A stretch of DNA of 64,000 bases from the NCBI GenBank assembly GCA_016791425.1, contig JAEUMQ010000003.1, positions 43,994 through 107,993 of the forward strand, read 5' to 3'. This DNA is from Hyphomonadaceae bacterium. Its GTDB lineage: Bacteria; Pseudomonadota; Alphaproteobacteria; Caulobacterales; Aquidulcibacteraceae. The position numbers and the translations under genes were made by a program. Positions 38,552 through 46,089 of this stretch are shown piece after piece (position 1 is the stretch's first letter; every line of letters begins with the position of its first letter). The notes under the pieces were generated by a model. That model was not told the DNA's origin. It searched no databases and was given only the letters and a program-made list of their open reading frames with translations.

Positions 38552-38844
38552 GCGAGGAGAGACTGGCGCGGGCGCTCGGCGCCGCACGCCCGGCGGCGCG
38601 CGACAATGCCTTCGTGCTCGGCGTGCTCGAACGGGGCGAGCAGGAGCGCTTCAAGCGCGCGACGCTGCATGCGGTGCTGCGCGGCGCCGCGATCGCGGCG
38701 GCGGCGGCGGCGCTCATCGCGTTTCTCGCCGACTGGATCGGTGCGAACGCCGACGCCGTGATCGACGGCGCGACGATCAGCGCAGCGCTGGCGCTGCTCA
38801 TGTCGAGCGCGCTTGCGACGGCGCGACGCTTGGGCGCGCGCTAG
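38548..38844 (+). CDS. Small membrane protein coupled to ECF sigma factor, candidate anti-sigma
   Basis: 98 residues; the ATG overlaps the sigma factor stop (ATGA). The N-terminal 45 residues are polar and helical (ALGAARPAARDNAFVLGVLERGEQERF). They are followed by two membrane helices (about 47-63 and 74-92). The layout of a cytosolic N-terminus and membrane anchor, together with coupling to the sigma gene, suggests an anti-sigma function, but no known anti-sigma motif is seen. Confidence 0.6.
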   Translation: MSEERLARALGAARPAARDNAFVLGVLERGEQERFKRATLHAVLRGAAIAAAAAALIAFLADWIGANADAVIDGATISAALALLMSSALATARRLGAR

Positions 38845-38855
38845 ACCCGACCTGA

Positions 38856-39803
38856 TCAGCCCGTCGGCGGCGCGCCCGTGCGTGAGCGCGCCGGCGCCTC
38901 GCGACCCTTCTCGATGAGCGCCTTCAGGCTCTCGGCGAAGCCTGCGAGGCCGGCAAGGTCGGCCGGCACGATGACCGTGCGCTGCTGCGGGGATTCCGCG
39001 AGCTTGCCGAACGCCTCGATGTATTTCTGGCCGAGGAAGTAATTGATCGCGTTCACGTCGCCGGCGGCGATCGCCTTCGACACATCGGCGGTGGCCTGCG
39101 CTTCGGCCTGGGCGGAACGCTCGCGCGCTTCAGCGTCGCGGAAGGCGGCTTCGCGTCGGCCCTCGGCCTGCAGGATCGCTGACTGCTTCTCGCCTTCGGC
39201 GCGGAGAATGGCGGCCTGGCGCTCGCCTTCGGCCTCGAGGATGACGGCGCGGCGTTCGCGCTCGGCCTTCATCTGGCGCGCCATCGAAGCGGTGAGATCG
39301 GGCGGCGGCGCGAGGTCCTTGATCTCGATGCGCGTCACCTTCACGCCCCAGGGATGGGTGGCCGCGTCGATCACCGACAGCAGACGCGCGTTGATCTGGT
39401 CGCGCTGCGAGAGCACTTCGTCGAGGTCCATCGAGCCGACCACCGTGCGCACGTTGGTGAGCGCGAGGTTAAGGATGGCGACGTTGAGGTTCTCCACCTC
39501 GTAGGCGGCCTTGGCGGCGTCGATGACCTGGATGAAGACCACCGCGTCCACCGCGACGATGGCGTTGTCCTTGGTGATCACCTCCTGGCGGGGCACGTCG
39601 AGCACCGTCTCCATCATGGAGAGCCGGCGGCCGACCCGGTCGATGAAGGGGATCAGGAAGGCGATGCCGGGGCGCAGGACACGGGTGAAGCGGCCGAAGC
39701 GCTCCACCGTCCATTGCCGGCCCTGCGGCACGGCCTTGATCGCGCTGAACGCCACGATGAGCGCCAGCACCACGAAGATCATCAGGACAACGTTGCCGCC
39801 CAT
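38856..39803 (-). CDS. SPFH/band 7 protein, QmcA/paraslipin type
   Basis: 315 residues: one N-terminal membrane helix (GNVVLMIFVVLALIVAFSAI), the SPFH domain (VPQGRQWTVERFGRFTRVLRPGIAFLIPF...) and a long charged coiled coil with repeated EAEGERQAAILRAEGEKQ-type units. These proteins form large membrane rings and work with NfeD or FtsH-type proteases. The start is MGGNVVLM. A partner NfeD gene is nearby at 36795. Confidence 0.9.
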   Translation of the reverse strand: MGGNVVLMIFVVLALIVAFSAIKAVPQGRQWTVERFGRFTRVLRPGIAFLIPFIDRVGRRLSMMETVLDVPRQEVITKDNAIVAVDAVVFIQVIDAAKAAYEVENLNVAILNLALTNVRTVVGSMDLDEVLSQRDQINARLLSVIDAATHPWGVKVTRIEIKDLAPPPDLTASMARQMKAERERRAVILEAEGERQAAILRAEGEKQSAILQAEGRREAAFRDAEARERSAQAEAQATADVSKAIAAGDVNAINYFLGQKYIEAFGKLAESPQQRTVIVPADLAGLAGFAESLKALIEKGREAPARSRTGAPPTG

Positions 39804-39956
39804 ATCACACCCTCCGTCCACGGAATGCCCGCGAACGCGCCCCTCGGGGGCGCCCTTATCGGTGCAGTCTATATGGATTTGATTGCGGTCAGGTTGAAGT
39901 GGTTTCCCTGAACATCGCGCGATCGGCGCCCTCTCTCCCGCAGGCGCGAGGCCCTT

Positions 39957-39982
39957 GCCCCCTCTCCCCAGGGAGAGGGGGC
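39957..39982. terminator. GC-rich hairpin after the peroxiredoxin gene
   Basis: A 12-bp perfect stem (39957-39968 with 39971-39982) and a 2-nt loop lie 16 nt after the stop of the minus-strand peroxiredoxin gene. No T-run follows. The CCCTCTCCC/GGGAGAGGG arms are of the same kind as other intergenic palindromes here, so it may be both a repeat and a terminator. Confidence 0.5.
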
Positions 39983-39997
39983 CTGCGGCGTCCGGGA

Positions 39998-40477
39998 CTA
40001 GAGCTGGCCGAGCATGTGCTCGGCGGAGGAGACCTTGAACTCGCCCGGCGCCTCGATGTTCAGCGTCGTCACCACGCCGTCCTTCACGATCATCGAATAA
40101 CGCTGCGAGCGGGCCCCCATGCCGAAGCGCGAGCCGTCCATCTCCAGGCCGAGGGCCTTGGCGAAGGCGCCGTTGCCGTCGGCGAGCATGAGGATGTCGG
40201 CGCCGGTCCCCTGGTCCTTGGCCCAGGCGCCCATCACGAAGGCGTCGTTCACCGCGGTGCAGGCGATCAGATCGACGCCCTTGCCCTTGAATTCAGCGGT
40301 CCGGTCGCGAAAGCCCGGCAGGTGACGGGCCGAGCATGTCGGGGTGAAGGCGCCTGGGACCGCGAAGAGCGCCACGGTCTTGCCCTTGAACACCTCGTCG
40401 GCGGTGATGGGCTTGGGCCCGTCCGGGGTGGGCGTGACGAAGCTGGCTTCGGGCAGACGGTCGCCGACCTTGATCAT
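39998..40477 (-). CDS. Peroxiredoxin, Prx5/AhpE-like redoxin
   Basis: Reduces hydrogen peroxide or organic peroxides with a thiol. The 159-residue protein has the peroxidatic Cys48 in VPGAFTPTCSARHLPGF and the Prx5 features LEMDGSRFGMGARSQRYSMIV. A second cysteine is at about 73 (LIACTAVNDAF), as in several bacterial Prx5 fusions, where glutathione or glutaredoxin reduces it. The start MIKVGDRLPEASF at 40477 follows AGGAGTT-type sequence. Confidence 0.92.
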   Translation of the reverse strand: MIKVGDRLPEASFVTPTPDGPKPITADEVFKGKTVALFAVPGAFTPTCSARHLPGFRDRTAEFKGKGVDLIACTAVNDAFVMGAWAKDQGTGADILMLADGNGAFAKALGLEMDGSRFGMGARSQRYSMIVKDGVVTTLNIEAPGEFKVSSAEHMLGQL

Positions 40478-40608
40478 GGGGAACTCCTGAGATGGCGTTG
40501 TGAATTGGTGGGCGCTTCCTACACCGGGCGGGCGCCGTCGCAAAACCTCCGGGGCGCCCTCTCACTCGGGGCCTTGCAGCGGAGCCGAATGAGCGCGAGC
40601 ATCGGGAC

Positions 40609-41175
40609 ATGTACGCGTCCTTCGCAGGCAAGTTCCTGGTGGCGATGCCGGGGATCGGCGATCCCAGGTTCGAGCGCGCCGTCATCTTCATGTGCACGCA
40701 CACCGAAGAGGCGGCGATGGGGCTCATCGTCAACAAGCCGCGCGACGCGCTGACGCTCGGGGACGTGCTCGGGCATCTGGGCATCGATGCGGCGGACGAG
40801 CTGCAGCCGCGCGTGGTGCTCGACGGGGGACCGGTGCGCCCGGATCGCGGATTCGTGCTGCATTCGGAGGATTTTGCGTCCAACGACGCCACCCAGCCGG
40901 TTGCGCCGGGCATCTGCCTGACGGCGACGCGGGAGGTGCTGGAGGCTGTCGGCGGGCCAGACGCGCCGCGGCGCTTCGTGCTTGCGCTCGGATGCTCGGG
41001 ATGGGGCGCGGGGCAGCTGGAGAGCGAGCTCGCAAAGAACGCCTGGCTCGTGGTGGACTGCACAGCCGAAGACGAGATCGTGTTCGACGACACGCATCAG
41101 GACAAGTGGGCGGCCGCGATCCGCCGGCTCGGGTTCGATCCCGCGCAGCTGCAGGGCGATATGGGGCGCGCCTAA
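40609..41175 (+). CDS. YqgE/AlgH family protein
   Basis: 188 residues: GKFLVAMPGIGDPRFERAVIFMC, EEAAMGLIVNKP, VLDGGPVRPDRGFVLH and ALGCSGWGAGQLESEL are the four signature stretches of this widespread family. The function is still unclear, with a proposed regulatory role in alginate producers. The gene ends 4 bp into the convergent TetR gene. Confidence 0.92.
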   Translation: MYASFAGKFLVAMPGIGDPRFERAVIFMCTHTEEAAMGLIVNKPRDALTLGDVLGHLGIDAADELQPRVVLDGGPVRPDRGFVLHSEDFASNDATQPVAPGICLTATREVLEAVGGPDAPRRFVLALGCSGWGAGQLESELAKNAWLVVDCTAEDEIVFDDTHQDKWAAAIRRLGFDPAQLQGDMGRA

Positions 41176-41756
41176 CCGGCGCGCCGCTCCGCGCACGCGA
41201 TCGCCTGCACCATCGCCTCAACGGCGGCGGCCTGATCAAGGCCGCTGTCGCGGGTGAGCGTGCGCCAGGTGTGGAAGCTCATCGCGAGCGGCACGAGCGC
41301 CCTGCCCGCATCGCCAAGGCTCTCGCAGAGCGCCCCCTGCATCGCGCCCAGCTGCGGCCCGAAACGCATCGCCATGATGTCGCGCGTGAGCGCGTGATGC
41401 TCGGCGTCGCGGAGCACGCAGGTCATCAGCGAGGCATTGCGCGCGAAATAGTCGTAGAGCCCGGCGAGGCCCGCGCGCAGCCGCTCGATCGGAGCGGCGA
41501 TGGCGCGCCACGCTGCGGCGTCCGGCAGCGGGGCGCGCTCCAGGTGCGCGCCGGAACAGGCGAGCGCGATACTCCATTCGTCCGGGAAATGCGCATAGAG
41601 CGTGTGACGCTGCACGCCGGCCCGCTCGGCGATCATGCTGAACGTCGTCTGGGCGGGCCCAACCGTGCTGTGGAGCTCGATGGCGGCCTCGACGATGCGG
41701 GCGCGGGTCTCGGCCTGCTGCTCGGCGCGCTTGCGGAGGGTGTAGGGACGGGTCAT
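41172..41756 (-). CDS. TetR-family regulator
   Basis: 194 residues from the ATG at 41756. The N-terminal HTH is TRARIVEAAIELHSTVG, then FSMIAERAGVQRHTLYAHFPDE (about 18-60). The rest is a helical ligand domain. The gene is divergent from the metallo-beta-lactamase-fold gene with 115 bp between starts. A 20-bp palindrome lies just upstream of its own start, so it probably represses both itself and the neighbour. Confidence 0.88.
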   Translation of the reverse strand: MTRPYTLRKRAEQQAETRARIVEAAIELHSTVGPAQTTFSMIAERAGVQRHTLYAHFPDEWSIALACSGAHLERAPLPDAAAWRAIAAPIERLRAGLAGLYDYFARNASLMTCVLRDAEHHALTRDIMAMRFGPQLGAMQGALCESLGDAGRALVPLAMSFHTWRTLTRDSGLDQAAAVEAMVQAIACAERRAG

Positions 41757-41772
41757 CGGGTTTTCATTGCAC

Positions 41773-41792
41773 AATAGTGTTCATTCATTATT
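41773..41792. promoter_or_regulatory. Candidate TetR operator
   Basis: AATAGTG-TTCATT-CATTATT: the arms match at 6 of 7 positions (AATARTG). The stretch is strikingly AT-rich for this GC-rich sequence. It is 17 bp upstream of the tetR start. Its right end overlaps TTGACC (41791-41796), a possible -35 box of the divergent gene, with CTACAC about 16 nt on as -10. Confidence 0.45.
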
Positions 41793-41871
41793 GACCGGGG
41801 GCGCGAATTTGGCTACACGCGTTTGTGCCATGAAATAGCGCCGGGTCGCCGGCGGCTCAAGGAGGAAGCTC

Positions 41872-42615
41872 ATGGAGACCAGGATCGACGAGATCGGCGC
41901 GGGGATTTACCGGCTCTCCACCTTCATTCCGCAGGTCGAGCCGGGCGGGCTCGTGTTCAACCAGTTCCTGATCGCCGGGGACGAGCCGCTCCTCTTCCAT
42001 ACCGGCATGCGCGGCCTCTTCCCGCTGGTCCGCGAGGCGGTCGGCCGGATCCTGGCGCCTTCGAGCCTGAGGTGGATCACGTTCGGGCATTACGAGGCGG
42101 ACGAGTGCGGCTCGATGAATGATTGGCTCGATATCGCGCCGCACGCGCAGGTCGCGCACGGCGCCACGGGCGTCATGGTTTCGCTCAACGACATGGCGGC
42201 GCGCGCCCCGCGCATCCTCGCGGACAACGAGACGATCGATCTTGGGGGCAAGTGCGTCCGCTATCTCGACACGCCGCACACGCCGCACGGCTGGGAAGCG
42301 GGCGTCATCTTCGAGGAAACCACGGGCACGCTCTTCTGCGGCGACCTCTTCACGCAATTCGGCGCGGGCCCGGCGATGACCGACGGCGACATCGTCGGCC
42401 CGGCGATCGCAGGGGAGGACGCGGCGCATTTCTCCAGCCTGCACCCGGCGATGGGCGCGACGATCCGTAAGCTGAGCAATCTGGCGCCGCGGACGATCGC
42501 GCTCATGCACGGGCCGGCGTTCAGCGGAGATTGCGCCTCAACGATCCGCGCGCTCGGCGACGATTACGATCGGCGCGTACGCGCGGCGCTTAACGAGGTC
42601 GCGCGCGCGGCTTAG
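41872..42615 (+). CDS. Metallo-beta-lactamase-fold protein of the FprA/ODP type
   Basis: 247 residues. The metal site reads ITFGHYEADECGS, that is H-x-E-x-D, as in the di-iron flavodiiron and oxygen-sensing ODP proteins, instead of the zinc HxHxDH. Later ligands are probably in DTPHTPHGW, FCGDLFTQFG and LMHGPAFSG. There is no flavodoxin domain. The protein may bind oxygen or NO, or be a hydrolase. GGAGGAAG lies before the ATG. The adjacent divergent TetR gene is the likely regulator. Confidence 0.82.
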   Translation: METRIDEIGAGIYRLSTFIPQVEPGGLVFNQFLIAGDEPLLFHTGMRGLFPLVREAVGRILAPSSLRWITFGHYEADECGSMNDWLDIAPHAQVAHGATGVMVSLNDMAARAPRILADNETIDLGGKCVRYLDTPHTPHGWEAGVIFEETTGTLFCGDLFTQFGAGPAMTDGDIVGPAIAGEDAAHFSSLHPAMGATIRKLSNLAPRTIALMHGPAFSGDCASTIRALGDDYDRRVRAALNEVARAA

Positions 42616-42619
42616 CGGC

Positions 42620-42661
42620 GCAGCGGGAAGGCCTCGGGTTCGGAGAGCGGCATCGAATAAA
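42620..42661. repeat. Left 42-bp direct repeat bounding the toxin-antitoxin cassette
   Basis: An exact copy of 43401-43442. Read on the minus strand it encodes YSMPLSEPEAFPL, the C-terminal end of the EAL protein, and continues RR-stop (TAA at 42612-42614). That stop would overlap the stop of the plus-strand gene ending at 42615. This copy is cut off from the EAL gene by the cassette. It looks like the original gene end. Confidence 0.9.
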
Positions 42662-42700
42662 CGCCATCGTCAGCGGTTGCGCACGGCGCCTCGCCCGCGG

Positions 42701-42949
42701 TCACTGGCGATCTTGCGGATCAGGGTCGGCATCCGGCGCGGCGGCCAGATAGGCCTTCAAGGCAGCGCCGGAACCGCCTTCCGAGCGCCGCGCGAAGAAA
42801 TCGCGCGCTGACTCCATGACGCCGACCTTTTCGGCGACGGCCGCGGCAATCCATTGATTCAGCGAAACGCCGTCCTCTTTAGCCAGCCGCTCCGCGGCGC
42901 GCTTGATCGAGGTTGGCAATTTCAGCGGATAGGCGACCTTCGACATCAA
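42701..42949 (-). CDS. Ribbon-helix-helix antitoxin (HicB/CopG-like)
   Basis: 82 residues. YPLKLPTSIKRAAERLAKED followed by GVSLNQWIAAAVAEKVG is a ribbon-helix-helix DNA-binding domain, and a flexible acidic C-terminus (DADPDPQDRQ) follows. The ATG overlaps the PIN toxin stop by 4 bp. The order toxin-antitoxin is the reverse of the classical one but common in this PIN family. It should neutralise the toxin and bind the 16-bp palindrome before the toxin gene. Confidence 0.85.
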   Translation of the reverse strand: MMSKVAYPLKLPTSIKRAAERLAKEDGVSLNQWIAAAVAEKVGVMESARDFFARRSEGGSGAALKAYLAAAPDADPDPQDRQ

Positions 42950-43362
42950 GCCAATCCATTCAAGAAGTTTTGCGGGGTCATCGTCGCCACGTTGAACCGT
43001 GCGGCGGCCGAGAAGTCTGCGACGTTGTAAGTTACGATCGCTTCTGCGCCGCCGTTTATCGCGGCTTCAAGCACCATCTCGTCGCTGGGATCGCGCAATT
43101 GCGGGCGCCACAAGAACCTGACTTCGACGGGCTCGATGATTGCAGAGAGATGACGTCGCACTTCGTCGATCTGGTCCAAGGACAAGCCATGCTGAAGTCG
43201 GTGCTCCGCACGTTTCAGCACCTCCTCATACTCAAGAAAGACCGGGACGGAGGCTATCATAGTGAACCGGCCGTCCGCGGCGGCGACCAGCACGCGGTTG
43301 GAAGCCCCGCGGCGGCTCCTGAACGCGGAAACCAGCACATTGGTGTCAACCACGGCCCGCAC
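42946..43362 (-). CDS. PIN-domain toxin (COG1569-like)
   Basis: 138 residues covering one PIN domain, a metal-dependent RNase fold. The acidic residues are D6 (VVDTNVLVSAF), E44/E46 (FLEYEEVL), D94 (RDPSDEMVLEA) and D116 (TYNVADF). In TA pairs such proteins cut RNA and stop growth until the antitoxin inhibits them. The target is unknown. The codon usage is visibly less GC-biased than in the neighbours, which fits horizontal transfer together with the flanking direct repeats. Confidence 0.87.
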   Translation of the reverse strand: MRAVVDTNVLVSAFRSRRGASNRVLVAAADGRFTMIASVPVFLEYEEVLKRAEHRLQHGLSLDQIDEVRRHLSAIIEPVEVRFLWRPQLRDPSDEMVLEAAINGGAEAIVTYNVADFSAAARFNVATMTPQNFLNGLA

Positions 43363-43377
43363 GCGCTTTAATATGTC

Positions 43378-43393
43378 ACATCTTATAAGATGT
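43378..43393. promoter_or_regulatory. Perfect 16-bp palindrome, likely TA operator
   Basis: ACATCTTATAAGATGT is fully self-complementary and lies 15 bp upstream of the PIN toxin start. The centre CTTATAAG can also serve as a -10 box. It is the most AT-rich spot nearby. Autoregulation by the ribbon-helix-helix antitoxin is the natural reading. The last base is the first base of the EAL stop codon. Confidence 0.7.
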
Positions 43394-44145
43394 CAACGAA
43401 GCAGCGGGAAGGCCTCGGGTTCGGAGAGCGGCATCGAATAAAGCCGCCCCTGGCCGAATGTGCAGCCGCGGGCGGCGAGCGCGGAGCGCTGCGCCTCGGT
43501 TTCGACGCCCTCGGCGATCGTCTCCAGCTCGAACTCGCGCGCGAGATTCATCAGCGCCGAGATGATCGTGCGCTCGGGGCCGGGGCCGACGACCTTCGCG
43601 GTGAAGGTGCGGTCGATCTTGATCGCGTCCACCGGCAGGCGCGCGAGCCAGGCGAGAGAGGAATGGCCGGTGCCGAAATCATCGAGCGCGATGCGGGCGC
43701 CGCGGGAGCGCAAGCCGGCGAGAATGTCTGCTGCGCGCCCCAGATCGCCGAGCGAGGCATGCTCGGTGAGCTCCAGCACGAGCGCGCCCGGCGGCATGCC
43801 GGAAAGGCTTGCCTGCGCGACCAGGCGCGCGGCGGCGCCGTCATGAAGATCGGCGCCGGTGATGTTCACGGCGAGGCTCGCGGCGATCGCGCTCTTCTGG
43901 CGCCAGCGGGCGAAGCGGTCGATCGCCTCGGCTGCGGTGGCGCGGCCGATCTCGGCCTGCTCATCGGACCAGGCGCCGGTCTGGGGCATCACCATCGCCT
44001 CGGAGACCCCGCCATCGGCGCGGCGCCAGCGGGCGAGCGCTTCCAGACCGACGACGGCGCCGTCCTGGAGGCGCGCGATCGGCTGGAAGAAGGGCTCCAG
44101 GCGGCCGGGGCCGGCCGTTCGCGCGAGCGCCGGGTAGGAGCTCAT
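43393..44145 (-). CDS. EAL-domain c-di-GMP phosphodiesterase
   Basis: A stand-alone EAL domain of 250 residues. It has the active-site series EALARW, SLAVNITGADL, LVLELTEHASL, IALDDFGTGHSSLAWL, DAIKIDRTF and TIAEGVETEAQR, so it is probably active in degrading c-di-GMP. No GGDEF, PAS or membrane part is present. It starts at 44145 within the stop of the GNAT gene (ATGA). The final codons lie in the direct repeat next to the toxin-antitoxin cassette, so the present C-terminus (FPLLR) differs from the ancestral one (FPLRR). Confidence 0.9.
   Translation of the reverse strand: MSSYPALARTAGPGRLEPFFQPIARLQDGAVVGLEALARWRRADGGVSEAMVMPQTGAWSDEQAEIGRATAAEAIDRFARWRQKSAIAASLAVNITGADLHDGAAARLVAQASLSGMPPGALVLELTEHASLGDLGRAADILAGLRSRGARIALDDFGTGHSSLAWLARLPVDAIKIDRTFTAKVVGPGPERTIISALMNLAREFELETIAEGVETEAQRSALAARGCTFGQGRLYSMPLSEPEAFPLLR
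43401..43442. repeat. Right 42-bp direct repeat, inside the EAL gene end
   Basis: Identical to 42620-42661 and 781 bp away. It encodes the last 13-14 residues of the EAL protein. Just beyond it (minus strand) the frame continues LR-stop with sequence brought by the cassette, compared with RR-stop at the left copy. Thus the incoming DNA restores a complete gene end, as integrating elements do at tRNA or gene 3' ends. Confidence 0.9.
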
Positions 44146-44771
44146 TGCGGCGCCTCGCCGGGAGACCCGGGCCTCGAAGGCGCAGGCTTGGCGTCTTCCG
44201 GGCGCGTCCTGCCGAACAGCAGGTGATCGCGCCAGGCGCCGTTGATCCGCAGATAGGCGCGCGCGCGGCCCTCGTGCTCGAAACCGGCCTTGCGGAGGAC
44301 GGCCTGGGAGGCGTGGTTCTCCGGCTGGCAGGCGGCTTCCACCCGGTGGAGGTTCAGATCCTCGAAGGCGTAGTGGACGATCGTGCGCACGGCGTCGGTG
44401 GTGTAGCCACGATTCTGATGCGGCGCCCCTATCCAATAGCCGAGCGTCGCGGCCTGGGCCGCGCCGCGGCGGACCTGGGACAGCGTCGCGCCGCCCACGA
44501 GCCGGTGGTCGGCGCGGCTGAACATGAAGTAGGGGTAGGCGCGGCCGTCGTCGATGTCCTGCAGGTAGCGGCGGACGCGGTAGCGGAAGGCGGCCTTGGA
44601 GAGCTCGTCCTCGGCCCAGGTGGGCTCCCAGGGCGTCAGAAAGGCGCGGCTCCGGGACCGGAGCTCGGCCCATTCCTGGAAGTCCTTGACGTCGGGGTGG
44701 CGCAGGTAAACCAGGGCGCCTTCGATCCGGCGCTCTCCATCGTCGGCGGGGTCGCGGCGCAAGAAGACCAT
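44142..44771 (-). CDS. GNAT acetyltransferase, RimJ-like
   Basis: 209 residues with the RimJ/RimL acetyltransferase pattern: ALVYLRHPDVKDFQEWAELR at the start, LGYWIGAPHQNRGYTTDAV (acetyl-CoA loop, Q-N-R-G-Y) and LHRVEAACQPENHASQAVLRKAGF. It probably acetylates protein N-termini such as ribosomal protein S5. It is found in the same position downstream of cox and M16 genes in many alphaproteobacteria. Confidence 0.88.
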   Translation of the reverse strand: MVFLRRDPADDGERRIEGALVYLRHPDVKDFQEWAELRSRSRAFLTPWEPTWAEDELSKAAFRYRVRRYLQDIDDGRAYPYFMFSRADHRLVGGATLSQVRRGAAQAATLGYWIGAPHQNRGYTTDAVRTIVHYAFEDLNLHRVEAACQPENHASQAVLRKAGFEHEGRARAYLRINGAWRDHLLFGRTRPEDAKPAPSRPGSPGEAPQ

Positions 44772-44823
44772 CGACTCGGACTAGACCTTCGCCTCGCGCG
44801 ACGCACAAGCCCGGGCGCCGGCC

Positions 44824-46089
44824 TCAGGAGGCGAATCTGGCGTGGAAGGCGCTGGCGGCGGCCAGGCCGGACTTCGGCCCGATGGCCGCGGCGCAAACCG
44901 GCCCATTGAGGGCGCGGGCGGCGGCGGCGGCGACCTGCTCGGCGGTGACGGCGTCGACCTTGGCGCGGATCTCGTCAAACGGGATGAGGCGGTCGCGCAG
45001 GAATAGCTGGCTGGCCCGCGCCTCGGCGCGGCCGAGCGGGGCTTCGGCGCCCATCATCAGCTGCGCGCCCGCGACCGCCTTGGCGCGCTGAAGCTCGGCG
45101 GCGGTCGGCCCGTCCTTGGCGAGCCCCATCAAGAGATCGGCGGCGATGAGCGCCACGGTCTTGGCGTTCTTGGCGGCGCAGCCGGCATAGACGCCGAGGC
45201 GGCCGCAATCCTCCATCGTGTCGAGATAGGCATCCACCGCGTAGACGAGGCCGCGCGTCTCGCGGACTTCCTGGAAGAGCCGCGAGCTCATGCCGCCGCC
45301 ATAGATCTCGGCCATCAGGCGGGCGGCGTACATCGTCTCGTCGGCTGCAGCCGGGCCGGCCCAGGTGAGCACGAGGTGCGTCTGCTCCAGGCTGCGCTCT
45401 TCGATGGAGATGCCGGCTGCGGGCTTGGCCGGCGCGGGAGGGATCATCGCCCTGCCCGGCAGATCGCCGAAGCGCTTCGTGATCGTCTCAAGCACGGCCG
45501 GGCGATCGAAGGCGCCGGCGACGGAGACGATGACGCGCTCAGGCGCCATGTGCGCGGCGCGGAAATCGATCAGCGATTGCACGCTCACAGGGGCCAGCGT
45601 CTCGTCCACGCCGAGGATGGGGCGCCCCAGCGCCTGATCGGGAAAAAGCGCCTGCTGGTGCAGCTCGAAGACGCGGTCGTCAGGCTGGTCGAAGGCTTCG
45701 CCGCGCTCCTGCGCGACGACGCCCTTCTCCTTCTCCAGATCGTCAGGCGCCCAATGCGGATCCAAGAGCGTGTCGGCGATGAGATCGAGCGCGTAGGCGG
45801 CGTCCTCCTTCAGCACACGCGCATAATAGGACGTGCGTTCGTACGAGGTGGCGGCGTTCATCACGCCGCCGACGGCTTCGATCGCTTCGGCGAACTGGCG
45901 CGCGTCGCGGCCGCCGGCGCCCTTGAAGGCCATGTGCTCGAAAAGGTGCGCGACGCCGTTCTCCTCAGGCTTCTCCCAGCGCGCGCCGACGCGCTGCCAC
46001 ACGCCCACCGCCGTGGTGTGGAGCGTGGGCATCGGATCAAGCGCGATGCGCACGCCGTTCGGAAGGGTGACGAGCTCCAGCTCAGGCAT
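44824..46089 (-). CDS. M16-family zinc peptidase
   Basis: 421 residues in two similar halves, as in mitochondrial processing peptidase beta. The zinc motif is HLFEHMAFKG (HxxEH) with the distal glutamate in EKGVVAQERGEAFDQ. The second half is inactive but retains the fold (QVRETRGLVYAVDAY, the R...Y pair). It probably degrades or processes peptides in the cytosol or periplasm. No signal peptide is seen. It shares one base with thrC. Confidence 0.9.
   Translation of the reverse strand: MPELELVTLPNGVRIALDPMPTLHTTAVGVWQRVGARWEKPEENGVAHLFEHMAFKGAGGRDARQFAEAIEAVGGVMNAATSYERTSYYARVLKEDAAYALDLIADTLLDPHWAPDDLEKEKGVVAQERGEAFDQPDDRVFELHQQALFPDQALGRPILGVDETLAPVSVQSLIDFRAAHMAPERVIVSVAGAFDRPAVLETITKRFGDLPGRAMIPPAPAKPAAGISIEERSLEQTHLVLTWAGPAAADETMYAARLMAEIYGGGMSSRLFQEVRETRGLVYAVDAYLDTMEDCGRLGVYAGCAAKNAKTVALIAADLLMGLAKDGPTAAELQRAKAVAGAQLMMGAEAPLGRAEARASQLFLRDRLIPFDEIRAKVDAVTAEQVAAAAARALNGPVCAAAIGPKSGLAAASAFHARFAS

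Noticed and set aside
42701..43362. Full mobile element with transposase or integrase
   Set aside because: The 781-bp unit holds only the two TA genes; no recombinase frame or terminal inverted repeats are present.
43443..44808. Longer EAL protein starting at 44808
   Set aside because: The extra N-terminus is the GNAT gene read in another frame; the EAL domain begins after the ATG at 44145.
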